Part shown: positions 13,030 to 26,022 of the stretch, piece after piece
Position numbering within the stretch: the stretch's first letter is position 1
How the letters are laid out: each line of letters begins with the position of its first letter
Source: Notospermus geniculatus
Lineage: Eukaryota; Nemertea; Pilidiophora; Heteronemertea; Lineidae
Direction: 5' to 3'
NCBI GenBank assembly: GCA_002633025.1
Contig: NMRB01000165.1
Coordinates: forward strand, 307,464 to 371,463
DNA: 64,000 nt
Notes under the pieces: generated by a model
Databases searched by the model: none
What the model was told of the DNA's origin: nothing
The model's input: the letters and a program-made list of their open reading frames with translations, nothing else
Position numbers and translations under genes: made by a program

Positions 13030-13823
13030 CGCGTTTGTTGTTTGTGTTCAGGCTATAAACCTTTGGCTGTCAACACGAGACAAATATTATACATGTATCC
13101 AAGAATTACATGTACCATCTTGAATTGGTATTGCTCATTTCAATCGCTTTGGGATTCTACACCATTTTTTAGAATAGAAAATGTACCTTTGATCAAATAC
13201 GTATTTTTTTTATTCGGAATAAGTAATTTTGATAAACACGATGGCGGGATACATTTGATTTAAGCAGGTGTCTTGTTGCCGAAATACATCCATAAACCTT
13301 TTTAACCTTGTCATAAAAACAACATGTAAGAACTTTCGACTCGAGTTATTTTTTATAGTGATTGCTCTTGACGTTTCCCGTTTTTATGGCGACGTTTCGC
13401 GAGAAAAGGAAATACTCGCGGGTTCGATGTGGAAGGTATAACACCATTAATCCCATGTACATGTACTTCAGTCTCCGATACGGATTCAAATATCCGTCGA
13501 TAAGATCCCGATTAGCGCGTTGCCTCACTATAAAAACATATGCAATGCATTAGTTCTTGACGCCAGGTTTTTGCCCTGGGTCTTAGAGCACCAGAATTCC
13601 AATACATGGTTATTTCTTTCTCGCCGCCGGCACTACTGGGAATTCTGATGGTCTGCATAAAACTTCACCATTCTTTCACACGTATCTCGACGTTGATTCC
13701 CAATTGGTTGTCTGCATTGATTGCGTGCGGTATTCAATCAGAGCAGGAAATTGTTTACCTTCACCCGGCGCTGCCTTTCCTTCGTTCTCGCCAAGAAGGG
13801 AGAATAGTATAGTTCTCAATAGT

Positions 13824-14535
13824 GAGGTTTCGCAAACCTGACGAAATACGAAGTACGAAATACGAAATTACGTAAATCCATTACGTAATGTATTTCTGGA
13901 GATGGTTGGTACCACAGATATCGCCTGCTACAAGAGTGTCTTTTAGCGTATGACGTTGATAGAGTTATGATCTATATTAAACTTTGAAATATATCTTTCG
14001 TTTCGACTTCGTAGGTACAAAGTGGACGTTTTAAAATTAAAGATGCACCATAATGCTCTTGGTCGTACATGATATGCTAAAAGACGCACTGATAGCAGAG
14101 ACATTTGTGGTACCAACCATCTCCAGAAATAAATTAGGTCCTGGCGATGAAGTCAAATTTCGTATTACTTCGTTTTCGTAAGGTTTGTGAAACCTCTCTN
14201 AGACTTTAGTCGCTTTGTGAAATGGGCTTAAGTCAGTGTCTTAGCTTAGCCAAAAATAGTGACTTAAGCCTACTGACTTAAGATTCTTTGTGAAACCGGG
14301 CCATGGTCTATATTAAACTTTGAAATATATCTTTCGTTTCGACTTCGTAGGTACAAAGTGGACGTTTTAAAATTAAAGATGCACCATAATGCTCTTGGTC
14401 GTACATGATATGCTAAAAGACGCACTGATAGCAGAGACATTTGTGGTACCAACCATCTCCAGAAATAAATTAGGTCCTGGCGATGAAGTCAAATTTCGTA
14501 TTACTTCGTTTTCGTAAGGTTTGTGAAACCTCTCT
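13824..14535. repeat. Fold-back element with an unmerged duplicate half across an N
   Basis: 13824-14199 is a fold-back (GAGGTTTCGCAAACC inverse to GGTTTGTGAAACCTC). Its right 229 bp (13971-14199) recur without visible change at 14307-14535. Between them lie an N (14200) and a small CTTAAGTC-rich hairpin (14201-14303). This resembles a contig join. Confidence 0.75.
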
Positions 14536-14864
14536 AATAAGTCATTTTGTTACGAGCGATGCGGTTATGAAGCTAGGTAAAACTGAACAAGGTCACCTTG
14601 GTGATCAGAATGTAACATGGTACGTACATGTACGCCTGAAGGGGCAAAGAGACCATCCAATTAGTAAAACGTAGATTGCAGAAAATCTCCCTTCACAGCC
14701 GCCAAGGGTTCACAAAGTCGACGCCTCCATAATCAGTGTTGTCAGGGAGAACAATCCTCTAACTGCGTCTGCGTTGTTTAGGATGGACAAGCCCAAAAGT
14801 AACAAAATTAATTAGTTAGAAATCAACCCACATATCCATTGTACGTCAACGATTCCAATTGGTC

Positions 14865-14945
14865 GATACGTTTGACACGCAGTGGTTAGACGTCGACCTT
14901 GAACTCCTGGCAGACGTATCGACGTGGGTTCGAGTCCCTTGATTC
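14865..14945 (+). mobile_element. tRNA-like SINE head
   Basis: Box A-like GACACGCAGTGGTTAGACG and box B GTGGGTTCGAGTCCC occur with tRNA-like spacing. The acceptor stem does not pair, so it is not a tRNA gene. Confidence 0.55.
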
Positions 14946-15805
14946 AATACCACTCACTTTTTTCTTCTAACTTCATTCTCATTACATTTCTAATTATACT
15001 TTTTTTTTTCAATTTGTTTTCATCATTTGAAATCGTTTTTAAAGTGGTCCCATGGTAGCTTGTTGATGAGTTCAAATGTAAACCTCTCATGCATATGGTG
15101 GTATTTTTCTTCCCAGAATATGTTTTGTACATGTACACATTGTCCACAATGATTATTCATTTCCAGAGACTCCGTGCTGATTTTTGCGATTCTGACGTCG
15201 CTGTTTCGCCACGGAATTCACTGGCAGAACATGAACTAAATTGTCCAGTTATATCCAGGAATACAAGGGTTTGCCAAACTTCGAAGAGTCGTCTGTTTTT
15301 TCCTGCCTTAATTTTGATATTATCCTCTGAAAAGTTCAGGCATATTTTCATTTCCCTAGAGAACCGATATAGGGTAAGCTAATATGCTTGCGCTTTTGAA
15401 AGGAACAACATCTTTTTTGACGAAGAAAATTGGCTTAAGATCGTACCGTAAATGATACTTCTTTCGAGAGTTTGCAACATTTCTTCTAAAGGGATAAAAA
15501 AGCTTGTTAGACACTCGGTAATACCATCAAAAGGGCGGGCTGAACTATAAGCCATAACGCCACATGCAAAAAGGACTCATCGAAACCAAATAACCGGGAT
15601 GCTAGAAATAAACCTCACTCAGGGCCAGATAAGGGTACTACATATCGCAGGCCTATACAGTTACCTCTGTGAAGGGCCTGGGGCCTCTCCAATAGAGAGG
15701 ACACACCCACGTGGGTGGACGGTTTGTTGCTGATCACTCCCGAAAGGACTGGCTATATACAATGTACAGTTTGTTTTCTGTCAGTCTGACATGCCCCCAC
15801 ACTGA

Positions 15806-16029
15806 GCTAGTTCTCAGTACGTTGTTGAAAATGTTGCCGAACGGGCTCAAACTGTGTGCGAACGGAGTGGACGCAGTGGCAACCTCACAGTCTTTTTACG
15901 AACTTCATGGACGGGCTCGGACGGGAACGGTGCTCCAGCACTTCGTGGCATTATTTGGCCAACATTGCGCGTTCTAGCCCGTTTTACGATTTTTTAGACG
16001 GGACAAGACGTTTGAGAACTAACTTTAGT
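15806..16029 (+). mobile_element. MITE-like element related to 1078-1231
   Basis: Starts with AGTTCTCAGTACGT and ends with the imperfect inverse ACGTTTGAGAACT. The copy at 1078-1231 is in the opposite orientation and truncated. Confidence 0.65.
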
Positions 16030-16090
16030 GTGACAGTACCTTACTCATTCATTCTTTCATAGCAATTCCACTCCAAGCTTTATTCTCTGA

Positions 16091-16238
16091 CGGCCGTATG
16101 CACCAAGCGAAGATAATCTTGAACTCAGGTTGAGCCACAACTTTTCTATTGTCACATCATGCCCTAGCAAACATGAACAATTGAAAAGTTGTGGCTCAAC
16201 CCTAGTTGAAGATTATCTTCGTTTGGTGCATACGACCG
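16091..16238. mobile_element. Hairpin MITE, arms of about 57 bp
   Basis: CGTATGCACCAAGCGAAGAT and its inverse ATCTTCGTTTGGTGCATACG bound a stem that includes GGTTGAGCCACAACTTTTC, with a loop of about 30 nt. Confidence 0.8.
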
Positions 16239-16239
16239 A

Positions 16240-19200
16240 GTAGCCTATGCCACTGCAAGATAATTATCAAATGGAGAAGCAACTTAATAGCACCTCGACT
16301 GTGGTGAAAATGAAGTTATAGGAGAGTCATTCAGTTATTGCCTTCAGAAGGACGGCAAACGAAGTGCCTTGAGAAATTTACCAAGTTTAAATTTCGTGAT
16401 TTAATTATATATTCCTCAAGCAGTGCATGTGTAATAGAAATCACCCAAATGCCGCGTGTGCCAGTGGGAAAGGAGCTTAAATTAATGCAGAAGGCTCTCG
16501 ACTCACCACCCACCGTCAACGAGTGTTCCGTTTCCCTTCCCTGATGCAAAGTGGAGCAATCTAAAACGCAGAACGACTCGGCTCTGGGAGCGGAGAATGG
16601 CAGGCTCTGATGGATCGACGAGGCTGTTCTTGTAAAAACTCTCTTAGCTAACACAGGGATGAAAGTGGAAAATCTCGAGGTTGCTCAGCGTTGAAGCCCC
16701 AAATCGCTCGAGTAGAGTTGATATGTACTTCTGAAAACTTCTAACTTTAGAAAGCTTTAATCGGATGTGTTATACGAAGCCTCACGGGTGGATGCGACAG
16801 CAAGATGTTTCAAGTCAAACAATTAATGCGATGTTATGATCAAAGTCAACGCTCTATGAAGATGGAATATGAAATATGGAAAGCTAAAAAAATTCTTCTT
16901 GTATAGAATTCAATCTGCTTTGAACTGCGAAACGTGTCTATTGGAATGGTGAATCAACCAGACACCGCGGTGGTTATTTTGAGTTGCCCCCTCCCTAATT
17001 CCCATTTACCTCTTCTCCAATTACAAATTTTCTCTGACTCGATCATGCTCACATAATGTACGTCGTCACTGCAAGACGTATCGGTCTTGTTTAGACCTTT
17101 GGTTCAAACCAAAGGAGAAAAAAGCCCATTGTGTATTACTTACAAACATCCAGACGAACGGTTGTCCATTACGCTGATTATGGATGGGTAGCGACAATCG
17201 AGAAGAAAGGAAGACAATCTCTCCTAACAAGTTCTTGCGATTCTTGGTGTGTGCCCAGGTTTGCTCATTACAAAAAGAACTGAGTGTTCATTGCCCTGTT
17301 CGGAATATCCCTGAGGCATTGGATGGTGCATTGATCAATACTGCTAGAAATGAGCAACAACATTCGTTGGCAATACCGAGGATTTGTGGTCGGCCATCGG
17401 CGTGATGAGCACAACTATACAGCATGTTGCACGTCTGCATCAGTTACATTCCTCAACTCGAAGCTTGTCCCTCGAGGCCAACTTAGGAATCTTTCAGCGA
17501 GAAAGCAATGTCGATCTTTTCTTACTTCTGAAAGGAACAAATTGAATAGTTCGCCGCTGACCAGACGGCAAACCACTTGGCAATTCCAAATTGCTCTCCA
17601 ACGCTGGCTTTTTAGTTCATTTCTAAGTTAGAAACAAAAGTTGGAATTCTTCATAAAGATGGAAATATGGCTGCAGGCATTCCTTTCATGGGCTGAAGAC
17701 GCCGAAAGAGTGCATTTTTGCTGCTGTAGAGTTGAAAAAGTTGCTGGTTTTCCTAACTTCCTGAGCCAGTGGTCGTCATCGTTTTGAACATGCCCACCGA
17801 CGTTGCGTCTCTTGTCGACAAGTGAATTTCCCATAGATCTGTCATGAAAAAAACATGGATTTTCAGCAGCTGAACTACTATTTCTATTGGGATACTGGTC
17901 ATTTGAAAGAAGAAACATGGCGGAGCGTTCATCGTCAGGCGTTTTAGCTTGTATGTACATTACGTACGTGAATAGTACGCGTATAGTACAGTATACCTTT
18001 TGTCGCCGACACAGAAAGATATTCCAAACAGTTCTTTCTCTTGTCTAAGCGAAACCTTATCAGAATATTCTCCACACTTCCGTGTATTTGCGTAAGAAGG
18101 AAAAAACCTCCTTCACCTGCTCAGGTATCGCAGTATGTCGTATTAGGAGTGGCTGAGCTAGCTTCTTACGGCAAGATCGCGTTGCCCTTTTTACATCAAC
18201 TGGTCGTAGAAGAGGGGTCATCAAATCAGAAAGTGTTCTGGTAAGTGGCGGCAGGTTGCAAAAGTTTCCATCGGTGATTGGGGTAGTGGAAAATTGAACC
18301 ATGGCCAGTAATGTATTAACCATCACAGATATTATCTAGCTAATTCTTGGAACCCTGCTGCTTTCAAATATGTATACATGTATATTCAATAAATATGCAT
18401 TAGTTGATTGTTGTACCATCGGCAATAAGTCCACTGGAACGGACAACGTCGCGCGGACAGCTTCTCCATGACGTCGAAAAAAATGTATGGCCGCTAAGCA
18501 GGCCGGAATGGATTTTTCGTGGGGCAGTTTTCACGCCAACTCAGCGTTATATAGCCTCATGAACACATTTACTTCTGTCATAAATCTGATGACTAATCTG
18601 GTTACAGGTATGATAATGTGTCTAATTACCATAATAACTCTGTCGCATGCAAGTTGGAATTACGCATCTCGTACACTTCTGACGAATGGTTTTTACTCAA
18701 AGCTTTTTGCATGAAAAATTAACTCTGTTCTGTCAAAGAAAACGAATGGAAATATGAGAACTTTGCATGGTTACTAAAACGGCACCCATGAATTTCAATG
18801 CTGGTGTCAAGGCGATCCGTCTTCTGATATCCGAATCATATTAACCAGAAACCAACATCCGTGGAAATCTAATTGGCAATAAATCCTCGGGCGTGCTGAG
18901 GGAGCATACTCGAAGAAAGCGACTCCTCTAGTCATTTAGTCTTTGAATTTGGTTCCGGCGTGTTGTTTCCCTCTGAATTATGCCATTGATATTACGATCT
19001 GTCGGTTTCTGAGTTGTGAATTTGCCATTAACAAGATTGAGTCTATTTCTATTTCATGACGGGAAACGGAAACTCTACTCCGGCTGAAATATCATGCCCC
19101 ATCACTGATATTATAAGCACCCTATAAATCAAACTCGTGAACGGACCCTTGGCGTTCGTTGGCTTTCGGTGGACATCCGTCTTATTCAGCTGTTCTTGAA

Positions 19201-20630
19201 GGCAATTTCTCGACATTTCTCACGAGACAAACTATTTGGTAACTGAACTCTTTCTCTTCTTCCATTTATCACGAGCGAAAAGAAAGCACCTCCTCACTTT
19301 TTCAGCTTTGTCTCTTCTGCAATGCCATTAAGTTTATGTGCCGTCTCTAAGTGGTCCAAGAACCTCTTGAATTGGCATGGGGAGAACGGATTAGAATCCT
19401 GGAGGCGCCCTCCAACTAGCAAGACTTCATAACTTTTGATCACTGATCATAAAACTTCTTCTTTTCCACCTCTCTGTATCGAAGTCTTTACTCTCGGCAA
19501 CATTTGGTCGTGAAAGCACCTGGTGTCAATCATTCCATTTCCAATAAACGGGTCTTAATACTCTAAACGGCTTTAAATGCAGCCTTAATTGCCCATTAGT
19601 GAACTACCTTATGCAAGCCAAGAGTTATCAAAGAACACTTTTGATGTTGAAAACGATAACTCAAAGAAATTATTGGCAAAAAGAACCTTGACTTCAGTCA
19701 ATTTCACCAACGCCTGCTGTTTGATTTGTTTGGTTGCCAATGATGCTGACAGCTTTCATGAGGGAATGTAGGAACAGCCCCCAGCTACCATCAGAAACAA
19801 GCGAAAAGTTGTCAATAAAAAGGCCCAAACAACAACACTGGGGCTCCCAGATACGGTTATCTCGATATCAGGCAATGCTGCATATTGCAATTTTTTGGCT
19901 ATTATTCTGTACCGGTATGTTGCTGATCCGTTGCAGGTGCTGGCTTGTTGGTAAGATTTATTGGAAAGAATTCGGTCTCCTTTATCGTCATTGTTCCCTG
20001 ATACAGGCAATCTTCGATCTTGTTCCGACGGGCGGGCGTTGATTTGTTCAACCCATAAATAACCGATGATAATGTGACTATTTCAATAAGGTTTGATTGT
20101 CACTGACAGAGGTCACGTACTGAACAATATTCAATAAATATACAATGGTAAGCAGAACTCGTGCCGGCAACTTTTCAATTTCATACTGTTCCAACTTGAC
20201 GTAGGCATTTTTTATGAGTTGCCATCGCTTGTAGATGAATCTCTTGCCTGACGTTTATAGTATCTTATCCCACCCATTAGTACCATTCGTGGAGTAATAA
20301 AATATTCAAGAAATTCTTTTCACAAACCGGTCCTCGTAGATTCTCTTTTCGTTTGAAAAAGATGAGAAATGTGATTTATAATTAACGATGCAGGGAATGA
20401 AAAATTCTGACTTATTTAATGGCCTTCTAGACGGTTATTAAAGTGGATCATCGTATGACGGGCTTTTAGCGAATTTGTTTTAGGAGGGTTCGTAGCAGGT
20501 GTGTGGAGATCGTCTCTTTCCTCTGCAATTTGAATACCCGGGGCGCTGCCTCGGCTTCAAGTCATCTATATCATTACCGGCGTCGTAACCCTGTTGGATT
20601 TTTGCCGGAGGTATGGGGTCCACGACATGC
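16240..20630. other. No gene recognised
   Basis: The longest open frame (17960-17628, minus, 110 codons, starting MYIQAKTPDDERS) has no recognisable domain, and its splice context was not convincing. Otherwise unannotated. Confidence 0.45.
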
Positions 20631-20639
20631 TACTGTCCA

Positions 20640-20832
20640 CCTGTGTGGGGTCTTTTACTTGCCCTGGCATAGACACTCAGGTACAAGGGACCACGGCTTT
20701 TAGTCCCATCCGACGGACCCTGCATTAATGCTTCACAACTTTTTGTACATGCCTTAGCCCGGAGTCGAACCCGCGCCGACCCATTGTACAGTTTGGTAGT
20801 CGAGCGCGCTAACCACTCGACCACCGGGCTAA
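20640..20832 (-). mobile_element. tRNA-derived SINE
   Basis: On the minus strand, AGCCCGGTGGTCGAGTGG (box A) leads to CGCGGGTTCGACTCCGGGCT (box B plus a perfect 7-bp acceptor stem). There is no standard anticodon arm, and a body with GGTCCGTCGGATGGGAC follows, so this is a SINE rather than a tRNA gene. Confidence 0.7.
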
Positions 20833-23800
20833 GTCATCACACTGGGTTTGTCCAATGTACAGTCATTTACATTAGTTTATCTACACCTACTATTTCAAAT
20901 ACTACTGGGCCAATTTTAACACGGTTTGTACCACATGAAAGGTCATATTTCTGCATCAAAATTTTGGAAATTTGGAAATATCATAATTATGTAATAGCTC
21001 ATTAGAAAACCCCCTAAAAATCAACATTTTTGTTATGGAATTTTTTTGTGACTTTTGTTACAGGGTTGATAGAGTGGAAGTTTCTAAGGATTTGGGGCTT
21101 TGTTTCATCAAAATATCTCGAGTGGTTGCTGAGATATTTGAGATTATCGAAATTTTTATAATTTGAGATTTTCGTGTTTTTCAGGAAATTTTGATGCCAT
21201 NCATGTTTCCTTTGGGCTACCATGCCTATACCGTTGAAGAAGTTTTCTGTAGGCCTATGAGTTGTTGAAGTTTACTCGTCGGCAATTTACCTTCTCTTGT
21301 CTCATTTTATTTTCCTCGGAAGCCTAGCTTCCAGGGAGATTAGCAATGTGACAATGCAGCTGTTGGTGTTCATCTTTCAAATTAAGTGGATTTTCCTTGC
21401 ACACGATATCATGACATTTTCCCGGGCAAGAAAGGGGCGTCGGTAGGGAATACGCGGGAAAAGAATATCGAGTATGTGCCATATTCTGACACTGCACCGT
21501 GAATTTGATGTTTTTTGTAGTAAATTTCCTGTATTCTCACGACGCATGTTTGACACTAACTGTTGTTCAATTTTCTCAATCCTACGGGGAGGCACGGAAC
21601 GTGTCATTGCATTTCATCCGAAACCCCCTGATTGTCATTCCGTCGCGGTTCTGTCATGGCTGTATCAGTTTTCAAACTCTCGCAAGATTTAAGTCAGGTC
21701 AAGTTGACAGGTTGATTGATGAGCTGACATTACGTGACCAGCACAAGAGACCTCTGCTTTTCTGACATCATTTTGTTTAACCGTGGTGACGTCTGTGTGG
21801 GAAACTTCGGTGGCCTCAAATTCTCCGCGGAGTAAGCAAGGTCAGGGAAAATTGAAAAATCACCAGGGATTGTGTCAGGATGAATATTTTATAGGATAGT
21901 AGCGTTAGTAAAAAAATGTTACAGATTTTTATGCTACCTTTGAATTTAAAGCTGGTCGTTGCGTAGTGGCTGTAACTCTTTGCCTCTCGGTCTGGAACGA
22001 TCTGCGAAAGGAGTTTTCCTGCTTGATGTGATGGAATGGCTGTTTTCTTTGAAATCAATTTCAATGAAAGCCAACTTAAAAGAGCACGGTATTGGATCTC
22101 AAATGCGTTATTTGACTGCCGACGTAGAGGGAGCCACCTAGTGGCAGTAAGACGAACTACAAAAATGCATTACAAAATGTACGTAGTGAATCGGGTCAAT
22201 TCGCCGACAACGTAGTTAGTCCCTGGTTTGAGAGTGGCGCGGTGGCGCCGGCTGTCGAGAAAAAGTGGCAGTACTGTGGCCCCTTTAAGTTTCTACTGCA
22301 TCACCGATCACAATAAAGACAACGGCCTAACGGCAATAGGCCTAATGGTTCGCTGGTGTTAGGCCTAGGGGGAATTCAGGCAGATTAATTCCGTTTGAGG
22401 TGCAACTAGGCTACATGTAGGCCTACACCGTATACCCCAGTGCTCCCAATAGCAAGTGTACGCACTGATCAGGACACCTCGACAAGACATTCGAATCTGA
22501 TCTCCGTACCGTGGTATTTGAATGATCTTAGTTGTCAATTAGGCATAAACTGTTGCTACACATAAAAGAATGAGCTGAAGTATATGGTACCTTACCTACG
22601 AAGGGTTACGGTAATAATGGTATCACAGAGCGTCCAACGTCTCAAGTGATGAAAAGGATGGCGGCCATTTTTTACTGAAGCATAGTGTACCGCTGTGATA
22701 TCGTGTGATTCAATATGACCAATCAGAAGGCGTCCTCAAAAATAACCTCGCAAATTTCTCGAAATTTCGTACAAAATACTCGAATCCGGTGAAATAATTC
22801 ATATTTCTTTATTCGGGACACGCTTTGCCCCCAAATGATTTGAATATGCATCAAAAATCAATAGATAACGTGAGAGGAAAGGGCGAAAAATTGTGGATAA
22901 AATTGAACAATGCTAAAAGTGTGATGCTTTTAGTTGTGAGAATGCCTGAAGGCGCCAATACAGATTATTCCGCTTTTCGAAATGAAACTTTCTGAGTCCA
23001 CAATTTGCTGCTTTTTTGCCGTGAATTCCTTAAATATAAAAAAAAATTGTCGACGTACCTGTAATTATCGCGCTGAGTTTCACTTGTGATACCGCTGACC
23101 TTGGTTTCTTGCCACCGACAGTACCTAACTGGCAAAAAACAGTCAGGATGACAGATTACGGAAGCTCGGAAAATTGCTAGACATCTGTTGAGAACTTCGC
23201 AGAGATGTAATTCTATTCTCATCGGATATAAACCCTCCGGAGACAACTTGCGATTTCTTCACCCGATTGTTATCATTATGGTCTCCGAAAATTTCACATG
23301 TTCAAGGTCGCCTTAATCAAGTCTCTTATTTCTGCTGATCAAAGTTGGCATTTTTATATTCTCACCAAAGGAGTGGAAAGCAAGGAGGATTATCATCGAT
23401 ACCGGTGTGAAGAGAGGACAAGAAGCACGTTTCTTTGTCGTGAAAAGCTGCTTTTACGACTTAGAAAGTTCCTGTAGGCGAAATCTTCCAAAGGGAGAAA
23501 AGAATGCAGTGGAAAAGTAGGTCCAGACGTATCGGGGAAAATTATTCGCAGGGCTGTTGATAAGATAAAGTGCTTTTAGCAGCTTACCTCACCTACATTT
23601 ACTTCTTTTTGCCTTTTCCCATTATCGGTATTAACGGTAAAGAAGTTCCAACGTTTCTCTACCTTGGCGTTGGCAGTAGCCTACCGCGCGGTTGCTTTTT
23701 AAACATGGCGATTATGATGTTGTCGGCATTTTTTCTGGTGATTAATCTGCGAGCAATTAATAAATTGCTTTGGGCGGATTTAGAAGTGAAGGCGGTTCGT

Positions 23801-24245
23801 CCTACCTCCGTCTCCAAACATGAACGTTCAAAGTGATTTGCAGTTTCGCCGCGTTGTGTTCCTGGGGACTGTGTTCTCTTTGCACCTGAGTGGTAAGTGT
23901 CATTCCGTCGGGAGACGTGAACATGATTGTGATTGGTTGATCTCGACACATTTAGCTTCAACACAATTCGATATCGGTACCATTTTGTCATCTGAATCTC
24001 GATTTAAAACTCTTCCGGACTGATTGATGTTGGTGGGAGGTGATGGAGAATCAAACGAATTCAATTGTATTTCTATAGATTTGGCTTGACGCCTTACAAT
24101 GTTGTTGGTTTGTCGCCGCAACTTGCCCAGTCGTCGTTCTCATCTCATGGCCTACTCTTTGAAGACAATAATTCAACTACAATGAGAGGTACAGGCCAAT
24201 AGACCCACCCACATCGCAGAGGTAACAGTATTTTAAGACTGGGGG

Positions 24246-24595
24246 CATCTTCGATAATCGAAGGCCGATCTGCTCACCACTGCGTTACATCGCACATCAC
24301 CCTTCGAGAAATAGACCAGTCGGCGGCGTATCTTGGCACCATGCCAACTTTACCGGTCGACCAATCATATGACACTTTATATGGGGTCTTCGGCTACAAC
24401 TCTTTGTACCACGATTCAAATTTTACAACACCGATTCTGATTGGCCTCTTCTTCTCGAGGCGGCAGATACGCCGTGGACAGGTCACTTTCTCGAAGGGTG
24501 ATGTGCGGTGTAACGTAGTGGTGAGCAGATCGGCCTTCGATCATGTGCGGTGTAAACGTAGTGGTGAGCAGATCGGCCTTCGATCATCGAAGATG
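24246..24595. mobile_element. MITE with 9-bp target duplication, present in copy A only
   Basis: A 350-bp insertion running from CATCTTCGATAATCGAAGG to TCATCGAAGATG, flanked by GACTGGGGG on both sides (24237-24245 and 24596-24604). Copy B has the intact empty site (30373-30381). Inverted arms are about 70 bp, and a 43-bp direct repeat lies in the right arm. A 9-bp duplication points to a Mutator-like element. Confidence 0.9.
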
Positions 24596-24764
24596 GACTG
24601 GGGGTAAAACCAGATGAGTTGTATCAACTTGCTTGCATGTCCGGTCAATAATAACGCAGAACCTTCTCATTTTCAGCATGATTTGGAGACGTGATCATCA
24701 ACACCCGCTTCCTTTCGCCCCGGCGATTTTTGTTGAACTTGGATTTCATTTGATTGTCTTGTTT

Positions 24765-24821
24765 GATTTCTATTTCCAGGCGAAGTCGATTTCCATCCAT
24801 CATTTTAAATTGCATGGCGAG
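24765..24821 (+). pseudogene. Relic of the GPCR exon acceptor and first codons, copy A
   Basis: GATTTCTATTTCCAGG and the next 40 bp resemble the true acceptor and exon start at 24861-24912 (offset about 96 bp). After the pseudo-acceptor, the frame reaches TAA within about ten codons. It is likely a degenerate partial exon duplication and could act as a decoy 3' splice site. Confidence 0.55.
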
Positions 24822-24875
24822 TTTTTGTTTGTCTTTACGCTCATCTAATTCTCTTATTTTGATTTCTCTTTCCAG

Positions 24876-25699
24876 GCAAAGCCCTTCCATCCATTGAAAA
24901 TTGCGTGGCGAACGCTTCAGTACTCACACTCCTGGCCATCAGCAAAGAGCGGTACGATGCCGTCTGTCGACCATTCATGACGTACCGGAGGGAAAGATCA
25001 GGAAACGCCGGAGCCTTACTGCGCCAGACCATTTACTTATTGTTTGGCATCTGGTTGATCGCTCTGTTGGCAGCTCTGCCATTTTCTTTCATCGCCAGGT
25101 TGAGGGAGCAAGACTATTACGATGGCTCAGTTGTCCCTGTCTGTAGCATGCCTCTGGACGATAATCTGAAGAAGTCATACGCAACTGGAGTGTTCGCAGC
25201 TTTCTATGCAATCCCCTTCATCATTTTGTTTGTTGTCTACGCCATCATATGTAAAGCAATTTTATTCCGTGCGGGGTATCGTACTTGTGCGCAGGATCGA
25301 ACCCGCAGCTCCCGTGCAGTGGCCTTCATGTTATTAACACTAGTCGCCTTGTTCTTTACTTCTCACTTGCCCTACCGAGTTGTAAGTACTATTATCATCT
25401 ACCGTATAGAGGCTGTGCAGAGACTTGGGTTTGAAGGTTACTACAATGTCATCTATATGGCTCGGATTATGTTCTATCTCAACAGTTGTATGAATCCTAT
25501 CATTTACAATTTCATGTCCAACGGTTTCCACGAGGCATTCAAGTCATCCATTTGCGTGTGCCTTCGAAGGAAGAAAGAGCCGCAGGTGAATGGACACCAG
25601 CCAATCTCTGGCCGAGACGGAAATGTAAGGTTGCCGCCTGCAGGGGAAGCTTCGCATATCACGATGGTTGAAATGGACTCCAACGTGGACGGTGTATGA
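24876..25699 (+). CDS. Class A (rhodopsin-like) peptide GPCR, 3' coding exon, copy A
   Basis: Seven-helix receptor exon covering TM3 to the C-tail, about 274 residues. It begins after the acceptor TTTCTCTTTCCAG with two bases of a split codon (phase 1). Seen: SIENC then AISKERYDAVC (ERY motif at the end of TM3), TM4 around YLLFGIWLIALLAALPF, ECL2 with the disulfide Cys in VPVCSMP, TM5 around FYAIPFIILFVVYAIICKAI, TM6 ending in LPYR, and TM7 YLNSCMNPIIYNFMS (NPxxY). LPYR and NPIIYNFMS recall TRH and ghrelin-secretagogue type receptors, so an orphan neuropeptide receptor of that branch is likely. The usual Trp of the TM6 CWxP motif is absent (SHLP). TM1-TM2 must lie in an upstream exon that I did not find, before the N at 21201 or outside the window. 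It stops at TGA after DSNVDGV. The subfamily is tentative. Confidence 0.88.
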
Positions 25700-25870
25700 C
25701 ACAAACAGAGGCGGAAGCAAAAGTGTGGTTGCTTTTCCGCCTAAAGCATATTTTTTTCATTATAATTGGTCGGGCGATTCCGTCCAAAAACGCATAAAAA
25801 GTAAACGTTTTTAAATCGGCTGGTGAATACTTTCATCAATCGATTGGTGTGGCGTGTGGCAGGTCCGCAG

Positions 25871-25984
25871 ATGAATGCACATCAACCAACACCTAGACGA
25901 GACGGAAATGTAAGCCTGGCTCCTGCAGGGCAAGCATCGCATATCACGATGCTTGAAATGGACTCCAACGTGGGCGGCGTCTGA
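25871..25984 (+). other. Duplicated GPCR C-tail coding segment (copy A), possible alternative last exon
   Basis: A second version of the receptor's last 37 codons lies 285 bp downstream of the first, open to its own TGA and without indels. It reads MNAHQPTPRRDGNV then ASHITMLEMDSNVGGV, against VNGHQPISGRDGNV and ASHITMVEMDSNVDGV in the main exon. The main exon has a usable donor (CCGCAG/GTGAAT at 25585/25586) and the copy is preceded by CCGCAG (acceptor after 25870). Splicing the two would swap tails in phase 0. The pyrimidine tract before that acceptor is poor, so it may be only a relic. Confidence 0.6.
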
Positions 25985-26022
25985 CACAGACCGAGCCTGA
26001 GGCGGAAGCAGAAGTGTGGCTT

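Noticed and set aside
20750-20832. Functional tRNA gene
   Set aside because: Acceptor stem and A/B boxes are good, but the anticodon arm is not formed and a SINE body follows.
23570-23836. 88-codon hydrophobic open frame present in both duplication copies, as a possible TM1-TM2 exon of the GPCR
   Set aside because: It lacks the GN-V of TM1 and the L-x-AD of TM2, and is kept only because the whole segment is duplicated.
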